Assembly (NCBI GenBank): GCA_950295325.1
Contig: OX485805.1
Location: forward strand, 21,563,501 to 21,627,500
Length of the DNA stretch: 64,000 nucleotides
Direction: 5' to 3'
Source of the DNA: Polytrichum commune
Taxonomy: Eukaryota; Streptophyta; Polytrichopsida; Polytrichales; Polytrichaceae
The notes below the pieces were generated by a model. It saw only the letters and a list, made by a program, of their open reading frames with translations, was not told the DNA's origin and did not search any database. Positions within the stretch are counted from its first letter, which is position 1. The number at the start of each line of letters is the position of its first letter. Positions 47,430 to 60,777 of this stretch are shown piece after piece. The position numbers were made by a program, and so were the translations under genes.

Positions 47430-48395
47430 ATGATGCGGTTGAAAGACCCCATTAACTTATCCATAAGTTAATCTAGTCATGTGGCATGTGCCTTCCGTCC
47501 TAAAGCATTGAGCTACGGGGAAGTGCATTTAGGTCACCTATGCTTCCAATAATGGTGGGATCCCTTTAAATATATTCCGTAAACATTAGGAAATCATTTT
47601 TAAGTCAGTGCCATGTCATAAGAACATAGCCTATGTCTTAAGGGCCACTTCATGCATGAGACTGAGAGCCTGTGACCATTACACTTCAAGCACTCTCATG
47701 GGTGGGAAGAGGTGCAGCCGGTCCAAGTTCCCTTCACACTACGCTTGAGGGACCAACGGAGTATGTGAATGCACGATGGATGTAAAGTCTACGTGGATTC
47801 CTACATGGCATCAAATGGATCATGTTTCATGGTCACTTGGGCTTTTTTCAAAAACCACCTCTTGGAGGTTGGTCTAACACAAAACTGGGAGACCATGGCA
47901 CTCTGAACACTCATAACCTTTGGTTTATTCTATTTTATAATGTGTGAAGATCCGTATGAATAGGCATTCATTGAAATAGCACTTGATTGAGGCCCCGGTC
48001 ACACATGACTTCACACTACACTTGAGGGCCCGTGACTACACTACATGATTTTGGAGGTGTCTTGGGACGGCCTTTGGACACTGTCTTTTGGGCTCTCACA
48101 ATTTCATGGTCACGGCTCTTGGCTCATGTGTGAAGTGGCCCTAAGTACGGTGACCATGTGTTGATTACTTTTGAGATCAAAGATGAGGGGGGTTGAAAGA
48201 CCCTATCAGTTAATTCAATAACCACACGTGCCTTTCAATCTCAAGTAGCAAGCTTTATGAGGAAGTGCGTTTGAGTTGCCTATTCTTTTAATAGTGGTAC
48301 CCAATAAGGATTATTCCATAAATATTAGGATTAAAAAAAAAACTTAATAATAAACTCTTCTTCGGTCTTCTCTTATCATGTCATAAGATACTGCG
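47430..48395 (+). repeat. Pair of diverged direct repeats flanking MITE copy E
   Basis: The left copy (about 47430-47625) and the right copy (about 48185-48395) share the series GGTTGAAAGACCC, TTAACT or GTTAATTC, GGAAGTGC, AATAATGG or AATAGTGG, then TTCCGTAAACATTAGGA or TTCCATAAATATTAGGA, and ATGTCATAAGA. They are too diverged to be the MITE's own target duplication, so they represent an older tandem duplication. Confidence 0.6.
47642..48141 (+). mobile_element. Tourist-type MITE, copy E
   Basis: 500 bases with ends GGGCCACTTCATGCATGAG and CTCATGTGTGAAGTGGCCC, flanked by TAA on both sides. It sits between two direct repeats of about 200 bases (47430-47625 and 48185-48395). Confidence 0.9.
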
Positions 48396-49898
48396 TTCTT
48401 GAAAGCTCCAACATATTTTGATCCTATATGATTACATGTTTCAAAGACAAAGCATAGCCATGCTTGAAGTGATGAAGCAACTAAGAAGAATTAAGGACAT
48501 GCAACTACTAGGTAACACAAGAAAGACTGCATTGATGACATTCATTGTCCAATGCATCCTTCAACTTAGTTTATTTTAATGGTTATGATTTTCCAAACCA
48601 TGATTAGCTTAATGCATATGATCTAGTAGCATGGTCCCAACCCCAATTCTTTTAATTTTGTCTCTAGGTTCCATACCACTCATTGCCCTGTGCTCTCATA
48701 TTGGTTGTTGCTATTTAAGTTATAAGTATTTAGGATCTCCCTAGGCCAAGGTATGTGACGATGTTGTGAGCACTTCCAACTCCACATACAATTTTGGACG
48801 TTAGATCAAATCAAGAATCGTCTCATTCAATTAACAATTGTAGTTCACAAAGATTGTCATTCAAGTAAGAACAAGAGTTGAGATGGAAACTATAAGAAGT
48901 CAAGGTTGAGATAGAAGTTAGAAGAAGTTGAGATAGAAGTTCCCATCGTTCTAACTATTGAGTCAAGAACGGCGTCCACACTTTCAACACATAAGTCTAA
49001 TCTCATTGTACCATGTGTGACTTTGGCGTATGTTCACGATTCTAAGCCTTGCCATACACCACTCACAAGTGATGTGCGGGCTCAGAGATCTCAGACACAT
49101 GTAATAAATACATATATAAGATTTTAAAGAATGATAAATGCATGAATACATGCCCTTCCCAAATACGTTGTTAATATATGTCAATTGAGTCCCACCGAAC
49201 TAAATTAATTCTCTTACCAACTCAACCAAAATTAAGATCCATAGACTACATAAAGTCTCTATGCATTTTCATCTTCCACGAAACTTTACCCCATGCGCCC
49301 TATGATTCTCGGGTGGAGAAACTCGGCCTCTCGCTTTAGCTACTTACCCTTCTCCTCTTGGACAAACCCAGGGCTGACAACCCCACGGGGCACGCCGCGG
49401 ACGCGCGGCTGCGTCCGTCAGTACTTTCTATGCTCCTGGTCCTGCGCGCCTCGCCCTGCAATGCCCGTCATCGTCGTTGATGCTTCAAGGTTGCTGCAAC
49501 GCTAAGGTCCCCCCCGGGGCCTTGAATGCGATCACAAGAAAGCATCGCACTTCATAGCGGTAGATATCATCATGAAAGCATGCAAGCGGCCATGGTTTCG
49601 CACAGATTCATCACAGTGCAATCAAGATGCCGTGTCGAGCCTGCTACTTACCACAGCTCATAAATTTACTGTAGCCATTTCTAGCCTGCCGCTCGTGGAT
49701 GACATCGCAGTGGCACACTCTCATTTTGGCATTGCTATTTCCGGTGTCTTCGAGCGTGGGCTGCATTGCTGTTTAGCTGAGCCTGTTGCGCCGGGGATGC
49801 CAACCTTGCTGCTGCTGCTGCTGAGGGGTTATTCCTTCGCGGCGCTGTGATCGGAGGTTTCGTCCAGATAGCCATGAGAGGGAGGAATCTGTGATGAA
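48396..49898. other. Intergenic and probable promoter/5' leader of the kelch gene
   Basis: To about 49.25 kb the DNA is AT-rich with no gene. From about 49.29 kb GC content rises and several short frames open (for example a CTG-repeat encoding poly-leucine near 49808-49822). This suits a 5' untranslated region and promoter of the gene starting at 49899. No TATA box was assigned. Confidence 0.4.
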
Positions 49899-52800
49899 AT
49901 GGCAATGGCGGGATCATTGGAGGCGCGCGAGGGTTCGGGTTACAGCGGCGGGGGTTTGAGTGATGCGGAGGAGGCGGCTGTGTTGCGAATGAAGGAATCT
50001 GTGAGTTGTCAGGGTGTAGAAAGAGGCGGCCATATGGAGGAAGGAGGGGGCCAGGGTTCGGACGAAGGTTTTAGCGATGTTTGGAGGGAGAACGATCGCC
50101 CTGGTAGAGAGCTTAATGGCGCCGGTGGTGTTGCAGAAGACGAAGAAGAGAGCGTATTAGTGCGAGAAAATGGCATGGCATTGGAGAGCGAGGATGTGGA
50201 GGAGGAGGAGGAGTCACCTGCTGTTATTAATTTTAGAGAGGATCAGCACGAAGCATCAGGGAGTCCTGCTGTTGTAACGAGCGACGAAACTCCTCACGAA
50301 AATGTAGCTTATGTAGAGGAGAAGAGGAACGGGGAAAACGCTGATGATGAGAAGTCTTCCTCTCCTTTGAGAGAGACGCCTGATGTTATTGTGAGCAGTC
50401 AGGGAAAGGAAAATGGCAAGGGAGGGTTTATAGCATCGTTCCTGCGGAGAGGTCGAAAAGGTGGTCTTGGCGGTGACGAAGGGAAGCGAGATGGGTTCTC
50501 GAGAGGTTTTTCGAAAGTGCGGTATACCTATCAAAGCTCCGGTGTCCGGAAGACTATGGTGATGACACCCGAGGGTATGGCTACCGAGGAGGAGGAACAA
50601 ATGAGGCCGGATATTACAACAAGCAGGCCTAGTGTAGACGAGGAGGAGATAACTCCAGCAGCGGAGTGCAACGCTAACTATAGCCCCCCCGCACACTCAT
50701 TGCATGAAGATGATGACAGGGGTGTGTTCAAGGATGCGATTGGAGACGAACGTGGAGCAGAAAGCTCTGAGGACAATGGGGGTGTATTTTATGATGCCAA
50801 GGAAAATGGTAGTGAGGGTGCAGTATCGAACGGCAGTTTTAGTGCCAGTGACAGGCATGGGGGAATGGAAGACTCTAATAATGAGGGCAGCAGTAGAATG
50901 ATGATGGAAACAGCAGATGTGGATGTTAATGTGTTGAGTGGAAGGCAAGTGGAGACGAAGCATTCCGTGTCATCAAGAAAGAAAAAGTCTTTTGTAGAGA
51001 AAGGGAGGGCGCCGCCTGATGGGTTTTGTAGCGGAAGAGATTTGATGATGAATGCGGATTCGCTCATTGGAGCAGAGAGAGCTCACGACTCCAAGCGGGA
51101 TGGATATATCACCTCTCGACTATTCGCGAAGCCGCTAGCTGGCAGGGTATTTTCTTCTATTCTACTTTTAGACCCTTTTTCCGCTAATCTTTAGTTCGTG
51201 AAGCATCGTGATGAAAGCGCCACAGGTTGTTGGATCCAGCAGTCAGTCACAAGCGAGGATCTTCCACGTCCCTTCCGGATCAGCTACCAGAAAACTAAGT
51301 CCGCAGCCTTCTCATCTTACTCTCTCGAATTGAAGACAATTTAATGTTCCAGTTTCCAATCTTGGACAAACGCCTTTGCAGTAGTTTAAGGGTGGGATTA
51401 CATTAGCGTCCGGGGTTCAAGAAAACTTGGGGTCACCCTCTTAATGAACCTTACTTTGGGATTAATGAGTGGACTCATGATTGGACCCAAGCTTGAAGAT
51501 TGGTTTCTCAAACTTGGAGGAGTATTTTTCTTAAGTGCGAACCGCCGAAAGTTGGCTGGAAGTGATGCCCCGTTAGCGCCACTTCAAATTTTCATACCTT
51601 GGGCCTGGACCCTGTTCAAGTCCAAGACCCCAATGAGAACTTCTTGGGTCTAAATTTTTGCTTTCGACAAATAAGATCGCTCGATTTTGGAGTGTCTGCT
51701 CTTGGACCCTAGAGTAAACCCAGTTTAAGTTTTATGGCCGCCGTATCCACGTCTTCATCGAGATGAGCGAACGTTTAGGAAAGCATGCAGGAAAAGTGAG
51801 CCTGAGAGTTTATTATTAACAACCCAGTGAAGGGCGATTTGCGCAGTGCACAGATGTCCAGTGCAACCTGTGATTTTTGACGAATCAATGAACAAAAGTG
51901 AGTGCAAGTTATAAGATTCCGCCAGCTATGATAGCAGGGTTTACGGAGTGTTCTGTGCATTAGAAAGATAGTGGGCCTTGCATTTAATGTGTTCAAAGTT
52001 CCTCAATTCAGTCTTCAGGTGTTGGCTGATGTTGTGCAACTTCAAACATACTCGAACTGCTCAAACAAATCGATAACTGACGAATGGTTTTGTGACCACT
52101 TTCATCTGGCCCAACCTCGGAACTCCTTGACGTCATGTCCTTGCCATTGGAGTTGGGCGTTGTTTTCCTTAACCTGCGAGAGAACGTATGGAAAAATTCT
52201 CGAAACTACAGTGTGGCAATACTCTTATGTGCTGTAGTTGGGTATATCTTTGACCTACATTTTATGTATTCCAAGGTCAATTCGGACGATTTGCAAAACT
52301 TCACTTTGAATTCTCATCCAGTATTTTTGATATCAGGATGACTTTTTGAGCAATTTCAGCACACCGTCACCAAATGTGGGGGCTCAAGCCGATAACAAAC
52401 TAGGTTCAATGGGCAGCTTTGAAATCACATTTGACGATGTTGGAGATGCGCAAGGCTGGAACAATGTGTATCCACGTGGAGAGAAACCTGAACCCCGTTA
52501 CTTTGTGAGGTCCCTCTCAACTTGCATTGTGTTCCACCGCCCAGTATTCTGGCAATACTGACTACTGTTGAGGACTCTTTTGCATGATCATCTGTGTGAG
52601 TCTTAAATGATTTTAGGTGATATTCACTGACAGTATTGAAATCCATGCTGTAGTGCTTCTCACTCTTTTGCACATTCTTAGCTATTAATCAAATATGCTA
52701 GAGCATTATACACACACGTGGGTTGTACATTCTATGAAGCCAGTGTGGTGGAAAGTGTCACCCTTCGGTGACAGGAAATGATTTGGGATTCTTGCAGCAT

Positions 52801-55800
52801 GCAGCAGCTGTGGTGGGACGGAAGATGGTCGTGGCAGGTGGTCAAACTGCATCTGGACCTAGCAATGATCTGAAGGTATCTCCATTTGCTTCTCAGGAAG
52901 TTGTGTTGCATTGTGATCGGGTTGGTGGACCTCCTATCTCTTCAAATGTATTTATTTTGAAACCAGAGTATATGCTATGGATATGCAGATGCTGCATCTT
53001 GGTCGAATGACATGGTCAGAATTGGGGAGAGGAGAAGCTCCAGTCAAGGGACAAGTTGGAAGTGGGAAATCTGGGCCTCTGGAAATTCCTTCATGCAGGG
53101 GTCATAGCCTGGTAAGCAGAAGTCCTGCTTTTCTTACTGTGATTTTGTGGTGGATTCCACTTTATGTTCACGGCCAATATCCTATTCCAGGTTCTATATT
53201 GGCCACAATCAGTTCTATATTGGCTATTTATTGTTCTGGGCTGATGATTAGCTTTGAACTACTAGCTGATAAAAGTCAGTGGGGGAATGATGGAAGCTGG
53301 TCATTTTCAAACATGATGTATGTGATGGTCTGATGCTATTGATCGACTTTTCACAATGTTAAACAATGTTCCAGTTGCACCTTGTGTTTGTTGGATATAT
53401 TCCCACCAAGTCTTTTAGGACCTACTCTGTATCTGTTGTCTATGTGCTGCTTGAAGTATTTCTGTTCATTTCTGACATGCAATCTGTTTGAGTGCTGTCG
53501 TGCAGATTTCTTGGGGAAAAACTGTTCTTTTAGTTGGTGGAGATTTAAATCCCTCATCTGATAGAATTGAAGGTAAATCATCTGATTATATAATGGTTAA
53601 AATATGGTAATGTCTGTGTACACATCTCTTGAATTAATGGACTTTTTTGATTTTGGAATTTGAAGAAGAATTATTTACACTCCTTCAGTGCTCACATACA
53701 TGGATGAACCAATAGCTATTGCAGTATTTGATGGACTTATCCTCTCACCATGTGCGATGCACTTTCAAAATTCCTGAGAGGAAGCCACCTAAAGCTCAAC
53801 TATTTTGGTCTAGCAGTCAGAATAAGAGAAATCTTGTCCATCAGATTCTTTGGTAACATGTTTGTGGTTTTTTACACAATGGCAGTGTGGTCTTTTGATT
53901 TGGAGACTGGGTGTTGGACAAAAATCACAGCGAAAGGAGAAGTTCCGGTACAAGCTCTCTTTCAAGCAATAATTACGACTCTGTCTCTTCCTCACTCTTT
54001 GCATAAAGAACCACATAGCACGAACAGGACTTGAACACTGACTCTCATTGAGGACCAACCTTTCTTAGTGATTCACCAGAAATCACATGTCATTGTTTTG
54101 AAATCATGTCCACAATATTAGCTTAGATGGGTATCTGGTTCAGGTTTGCCTTTTGAAGTATGTGTTGGTTGGATGAAGACTTTCTGCATGGGTGAATTGC
54201 TTCTGTAAATGATTACTGTGTTCCCTATTTAGGACTTGTTGATAAGTTTCATTTGCCTGCTTCTCTTGGTGCCCGTTTTGACCAATTTATAGGCTATAAG
54301 AATCCGGTATTGCATAGCTGTTATGTGAGTAATTGTATTCTGTTGCAGTCAGCAAGAAGTGGTCAAAGTGTGACAAGAGCAGGGAGCATACTTATCATGT
54401 TTGGAGGTGAAAATGCAAAGGGTCACAAACTGAACGACCTTCACATCCTTGACCTAAAGTCTCTGATGTGGCTGCCCTTGCACACTGCGTAAGTTTGACA
54501 ACCTTCTTTCTTGCCGTCCTTAAGCTCTCTGGCTTCCTTGCCAAACCGGATTTTAAAGACAAAGTTGAAACCATGGTTATGTTTGCAGTAATATGAGGAT
54601 GTGTGTTCACCTGAAGCAGATTATGTATGCATCTGGTTGCAACATCTGTAGTTTGTAATGGTGTTATTAGGTTCCACTGTAAACTTTTTGATTTAATTAG
54701 TACCATTTATAAAATAAATAAAATTTTTGCCCCTTCCTTCACTGTGTGTGCGACACTATAAATGATTTTCTCTTATTTGGGTTGCTAATTATGTGAGTGA
54801 TTATGGTGCAGAGGTCCTGGTCCTTCACCACGAGCTAGACACTGTGCGGCAATGTACGATGATCGCTTTTTATTGATATTTGGGGGAGCATCGAAGTCTA
54901 AGTCTCTCAGTGATGTATTTGCCCTTGATTTTGAAACGGTGAGTTGTTTCTAAGAAAGATTGTCCTCTCTCCGCGATGAGCTCATCTATTGGTCCTAAAT
55001 TCCAGGTCCATTTTAAAAATACAATATGCATCTTTTGTGGTCTCCTGGAGATTCATCTTCTGTCTATTCTAAACAATTCAATATCTCTCTCTAAGGAGAA
55101 AGGCATGTTAAACCTTCTGAGGTCATGAGGGCACAGTTTGTCTGCAATATATTTTGGAGAACAGAGACATCTTATTGCGTAGGCAAACCGTGATAAACTT
55201 CTGACATATGTATGTGGATGTACACAGATGGAGTGGTCTAAGATGAAAACAAAGGGCACTACCCCTTCCCCCAGGTCAGGGCATGCTGGTGTCTTGGTGG
55301 GTGACAAGTGGTATATTGCTGGTGGAGAAAATCGTGGTGTTGGTGAGCTCATGACTACCCTTGCTAAGGATAGATTTGCTGGATTTACTTAGGCAAGCTT
55401 GATTACACTGCATAATGATGTCTGTCATCATATATTTTACCCCCATGCCAACTCGTGATGTATCTGATGCAGGAGTGGCGGATACACTGATGTTTGATGT
55501 TGGGAAATTAACCTGGTCTGTGGTTGCTACAACCACCCCTAATACAGCTGTTGCCAATCAGGTCCAACACGACCATTGAATGTCTTTGTAGATAGTTCAT
55601 GTGTCCACTCTTTGTGGTTGATATTGCTTATCCTTGATTAGAGTTTAAGTGATGAAGAAAATTAAAAGGCAGTGACTTTTTCTAAAGTGTGGACATAGTT
55701 TTACTATGTCCTCAATTGACAATGTCTATAGGTGGAAATTTACTTTCACTTTTCCTGTACTTTGTATACTGGGTTTGACTTGTGGAGGCTTCAAAAAATT

Positions 55801-58489
55801 CTTTCTTGTTCAGACTGTAAATTGAATGGATTGTATCTTTTCAGGGACTAAGCTTGGTACTTGTTCAACGGAAGGAGAAAACGATGCTGGTTGCGTTTGG
55901 GGGGAAGGGATCTGAACTCTGTAATCAGGTATTTGCATCATTCTCAAAGCAAATAGTATCATTGAAGTGGTTATGAAACTGATAGATCCATTTTCCTATA
56001 AACTGCTGATGTACAGCTATATTGTCTTTGGTAGAGGCACTTAAAAATGCATCAATATTCTAAATGATTGGACAACCAGCACATGATTCATGGAATGAAG
56101 TGTGCATGTGTGATGTGTGGACATGCAGGTGCAAGTCTTGTATATAATGCCGCTGGATCATGTCAAGCCTATGAGTCCTTTGGGAGGCAGCAATGTGGAC
56201 TTGAGTGAGGCACTACCAAATGCTGCTGCAGCCTTTCCAACCCTCTCTGGGGCAGGGCTACCTTGTGCTTGTGTAGATGTTGCCAAAACCCATTTGTATC
56301 CTGCTGCTGGGCAACATTATGGAGGACATTCTTCACCTGGTAACTCACCATCTACAGAGCAGTATATGGATGCTTCACCTGGCCTTGTCCCATTACGGAA
56401 GCGGTATGCAGTTGTTCAAGATGGAAGCAGGAACTATAGTGTACGTCAGCAACCTGAAGAAATTCTATCAAGAGTTCTTAGGGAGACTTCATCACATGAA
56501 AGTACACCCTCACATCATTTTAAGGTTTGTAATTTCCTGCTTCAATTTTGTAATTTTGTCTCCAATGTGACATTTCCATAGCTTCTGTGTTTGTCCTTGC
56601 TTTTAAAATTAGTATTACTAGGAGAGTAGATTTTTTTCTAGTTCCAGCCATATCATGTCATCACTCCTGAACATCTCATTGTCTAGGATTCCATATGCTG
56701 GAATACTATCGTAGTGTAAGAGGACTAAGTTTCCTTGGATCCTCATCCAAGTTATTTGAAGCTTATATGCATGAAATGGTTTGTGTGCAGCCATATGTTT
56801 GCTTCAATTGTCGTATTAGGATTCTATAAATTAGGCACAAGAAAATCTGTATATGCTGTAGGAGTTTGTGTTGGATACATTGTGCTGTTACTTCACCAAT
56901 ATTTCTGAATTATTCTGCTTGGAGCAGGCCTCTGATTCGTTACATCAAGACCTGGAGATCAGGTTTAGTGACATGGAAGCAGGCTCAAGATTGGCCCCCA
57001 TTGCCACCCATAGCTCGAAGACAATGAGAAGGCCTGGAGGATCATCTAGGAGAAAAGAGTCCTTTGACTCTAATCTTTCATCTGTATTGGAAAGTGCAGA
57101 ATATGTGGAAACCTCAAGAAGGGGAACAGGTGATGCTGATGCCAATACTCGGCTTTGGAGACCCCAAACCAATGACAGGTCTGAGGGCTATTACACAAGT
57201 TCAGGGAGGACAACTTGGGAAAGGGAAGAGTCCACTGATAGTCAGCTCCTTGCAGACCTGCAGGATGCTACAACCATGGAAAGGCGAATACATCTGATCA
57301 ATAAATTTAGACAGAGTTTTGAAATGAAACTTGCAGCTTCTGTACGGAAGAATGAAGTAACTGAAGGTCGTCTAGCAACTGCTCTCAAAGGTAAAGAGGA
57401 AGCTGAGAAGAGTCTTGCAGCAGCTTTGAAAAGCAGACAAAAGGCTGAAGGAAAGCTTGCAGCTGCAGTGAAGTTGCAAATGGAGCTCAAAGAAAGGGTT
57501 GTAGGTGCAGAGCAGGCACAAGAGGATTCCAACAACCTGTGCAATGTGGTTCACTCTGAGAATCTCCGGTTGGAACACGATCTTGCCTTTCTTAAGGCCG
57601 TCCTTGAAGATACTCAAAAGGTATAGATGTATACATCTTATGACTCCTCCTTGGTAAGAAAGGCCTTCATCTTGTTAGCAGAATCAAATGCATGACTGCT
57701 TTGCCCAGTGCATTTCTGAAGAATACTTTCAGATTAATCTGTCACCTGTTTGTTCCTATCCTGTGACCTAGTGCTGTATTATATGACGCTGGGTACACTG
57801 TAGTGGTCTTCTGCAGTTATAATCTTCCTGGTGCAAACATTTGAGTAGAGAAAGTATTGAGATATGTCACATCTTCTTTAGTTACATGTACAAATTTATC
57901 TTTCTAATTTGTTATCATTATTTTGGTGTAGATCTTATCTGTTGGTCCACATTGGGTTGAAAGTATCTTGACTCTGGCCATTAATTTCTAGCTCCAAGAT
58001 TAATTGAAAGAAATTCACGTTATAATGGTCTCCAGGTAATGATGTGCACTTGTGTATATTTCCATGTTCATGTTGCATGTAGATTGTTGAGTACTGAAGT
58101 TCTATATTACAGGAGTTGCACTCGACCCGCAGCGTGCTTGCTACAGAACGGTCAAGGTCATTCCAGTTACAGGTAAGTATGGTCACATACTCCATGACTA
58201 ATATGTAAAGAATGTTACAAATCACTTGTTTTAGCAATCTCTCTGATCAACTGTAAGTTTTGTGGTGTATTTCTAGTGGTATTGGTTCTAGCATCAAAAC
58301 AAAAGGGAACTTGCCGCATACTTCACAGTTACAAGTTGTTTGTTTAATTCTTGATTCTTCTGATGGATTCAGATGGAGGTTTTTGATCTGAAGAAAAAAC
58401 TCCCACCAACAACTACGGCAATAGAGAAACTTCCCTCTACACATTCTGCCGAGCTGTCATCAGCTACAGTTCTTACAAACGTAGACTAA
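49899..58489 (+). CDS. Kelch-repeat protein with long acidic N-terminus and C-terminal coiled coil
   Basis: Fifteen exons: 49899-51146, 52337-52504, 52798-52875, 52989-53111, 53506-53572, 53886-53947, 54349-54488, 54812-54938, 55228-55342, 55473-55561, 55845-55928, 56129-56524, 56928-57620, 58113-58172 and 58373-58489. All phases fit and the sum is 1188 aa. Residues 1-416 (exon 1) are acidic, glycine/serine-rich and probably disordered, with a basic patch near FLRRGRKGG. Kelch blades follow to about 767, each ending in a GG-plus-NDL pattern (MVVAGGQTASGPSNDL, then LIMFGGENAKGHKLNDLHIL, then LLIFGGASKSKSLSDV). Residues about 1015-1150 form a coiled coil with three 14-residue repeats (LATALKGKEEAEK type). 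The kelch-plus-coiled-coil order resembles plant ACBP4/5-like proteins, but there is no acyl-CoA-binding domain. Likely a scaffold. The join of exon 1 to exon 2 is the least certain step. Confidence 0.85.
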
Positions 58490-60704
58490 TTATTTATGCC
58501 TGGTACCAATGGCTCTATGTGGGTACTAGTACTAGACCATCGTCAATCCTGTACAGTTTTTCAAGATCAAGCAGGGCCACCTGAAATGTTTGAACTGCAG
58601 ACAGAATTTGAATTTCCTTACTTCACTCTGTCTCACTGCGATCCGCATGGAATGTGCTACATCCTCTATGCCCTCACTTAAAGTCATATTGATTAGGATT
58701 GACGGTGCAGATTAGGAAGCATTTGTGATCATTGAATTGGCCACGGGTGAACCAGCCCATACACTGGTACCTTTTAGCGTGGCCTCATAGTTGCAGGCTT
58801 AATTGAACTAGTTCTAGAGTTGGATATTTTTTGGGGTTTACAAGAAACCACCAAAACATGGGGGTTCTAACCCTGGCATGATTGTGATTCGTGAGGGGCT
58901 GGTTCATCAAATGATCTTTTTGAAAGCTGGAAATATATGTCTGAGGTGTACTTTCTACACAGGACCATGCAATTCAAGGAATCTCAAACAATGTAACCAT
59001 TTTGTGGATCATCTTTTTCTGGGCCCTCGGTAGATGTGATATGTTCAAAACATACCTGATCAGTGACAACTTCGTGGAAGTACAGACCAAGATAAAAACA
59101 CTGGATCCAGGTTTTGGAAGGTATTTTGAAATTTCAAAATATGTTATACTGTAGATGCTTGATATTCACAATTGCTAAGTGGATTCTTGAATTCAATTCC
59201 TGATCCAAGCTAACATCTAAAATTATCAGTGGAGTTGGAAGTACTCACAATAGGGCCACATACCACATGGTATCTTATCCATAATGTTGTGGATTGGTAC
59301 AATACCACAAATAAATGTGGAGTGTTTTTGGCTTATGGATAGGCATGAGTGCATGCCATTGTTTTGGGCACAATCACAAGCGCAGAGAGAGAGAGAGAGA
59401 GATGTATTTTTCAGAGCTTTTTTCAAAGCTTGATCTTCCTCTTTTCAGAGGCCCTTTCCTTTCTATTCTTCATCAAAATAAAGCAAGGGTGGGTGGGTGG
59501 AATTTTCCTCAACACAAATCTATTTCCTTTCAAGTCATAGTGTCTATCATTATGCTTGTAGTACTAGGCTTTGTACAATATGGAATGGCTTGATTTTTCA
59601 AGAGTTAACTAAAAACTCTGTCTATGTGGTATGAGTAGTCAGAATGTAGAGATTTGGTGTACTCATTGCATGACTTGTATACATAAGCTTAGTCCAGAAC
59701 CTAAGTTCAAAACCTTAGTTCAGAACAGAGTCTAACTCAGCATAAACGTAGTTCGGATTGTAGTCTAACTCTGTAGATATACAATCCGTACCAGAGTCTA
59801 ACTCTGTAGAAGTTTAGCCCAGAATATAGCTTTACTCTGTAGTGTATTCTGCTAAGTAATCATAATCCAGAATATAGTTCTATCTATGTAATGCATTGTG
59901 TTTGGAAGCCAATGTAACTAATGTTACTAATGTCACCAATATCATCATCAAGTAATAGGTTGAGTATATCATATGCAAACTTGTACATATGTATCAATAC
60001 TGTCTCAACTACTTTGTAGTGGTTGTGTGCTAATCAAAATACTATTTCAAAGCAATAACACTACTTTCATGCTTATCATATAATAAGGTGAAAGAGTATT
60101 CAAACTCGAACAATGTACTATTGTTGGTGTAGAAAATGTGAAGAGCTAGCCTCACCTGCACCCGTGCCAACCCAAACATACAAATGTGTGTTAGAAAGGT
60201 GTGTGTCAGGTGTCTTCAGCTAGCTCAGTTGCTATCCATGTCACACATTAACCTCACCTATCAAGTCCATTGATAGTTTACAACATCAATATCAATACTC
60301 ATTACAAATCAATGAGTATACTTACCTGCTCTTTTGCCATGTTGTGTAACTTGATAGTAACAATCTTTAGTACACCAAATGTCAGTTTTTTCACCTCTCC
60401 TCCAACCTTGTTCTCACACTCAAAGTTAAGCGTTTTCCTTCACGCATGTAAAAGAGTTTTCACATGGAAGAATGAGAAGCTTAAGTATTGGTGTGGTCAA
60501 GCAAGGAGGTTGTTTTAGGTCACAGAAACCCTAAAAACGCGAAGTATGGTAACTATTCTTTACCATAGTATTTTAACCCATGGTTAAGTTTAGTTCAACC
60601 TTTTAAATGTGGTGTGGATTCCCTTTAGGTGTCTCAGCCCTATTGGAATGCTCATATTAAATTGTCAATAATGTTACTTTTTAGTTTTAAAGGCAAAATC
60701 AAGA

Positions 60705-60706
<2 letters not shown>
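58490..60706. other. Intergenic, no gene seen
   Basis: The first few hundred bases are the 3' flank of the kelch gene. At 59690-59880 a loose tandem of GTCTAACTCTGTAG-like and CCAGAATATAG-like words occurs. A short GA run lies at 59384-59401. Short inverted words, GGTGAACCAGCCC near 58745 and GGGGCTGGTTCATC near 58896, could mark a small MITE remnant of about 165 bases. Confidence 0.4.

Positions 60707-60772
<66 letters not shown>
60707..60772. repeat. GA microsatellite, 33 repeats
   Basis: An uninterrupted AG dinucleotide run of 66 bases followed by a T-rich stretch. Uninterrupted runs of this length are usually highly variable in length between individuals. Confidence 0.95.

Positions 60773-60777
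<5 letters not shown>

Noticed and set aside
37395-48141. A CRISPR-like or satellite array made of the five similar 500-bp units
   Set aside because: The units are not tandem, occur in both orientations, have inverted ends and carry TAA/TTA duplications, which defines MITEs.
50256-51067. Minus-strand open frames over the acidic kelch exon
   Set aside because: Complement of acidic GA-rich coding text, giving artificial Ser/Leu/Phe-rich frames.
51147-51194. Kelch exon 1 as a separate single-exon gene ending at 51194
   Set aside because: A plausible GT donor at 51147 joins exon 1 in phase 0 to the kelch exon at 52337, and the last 16 codons of the open frame have no special character. A separate gene cannot be fully excluded.
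52921-52988. Kelch exon 4 starting earlier, at VYAMDMQ
   Set aside because: No acceptor keeps the phase there. Starting at 52989 gives SNDL-K-MLHLGRMTW, the exact spacing of a kelch strand.
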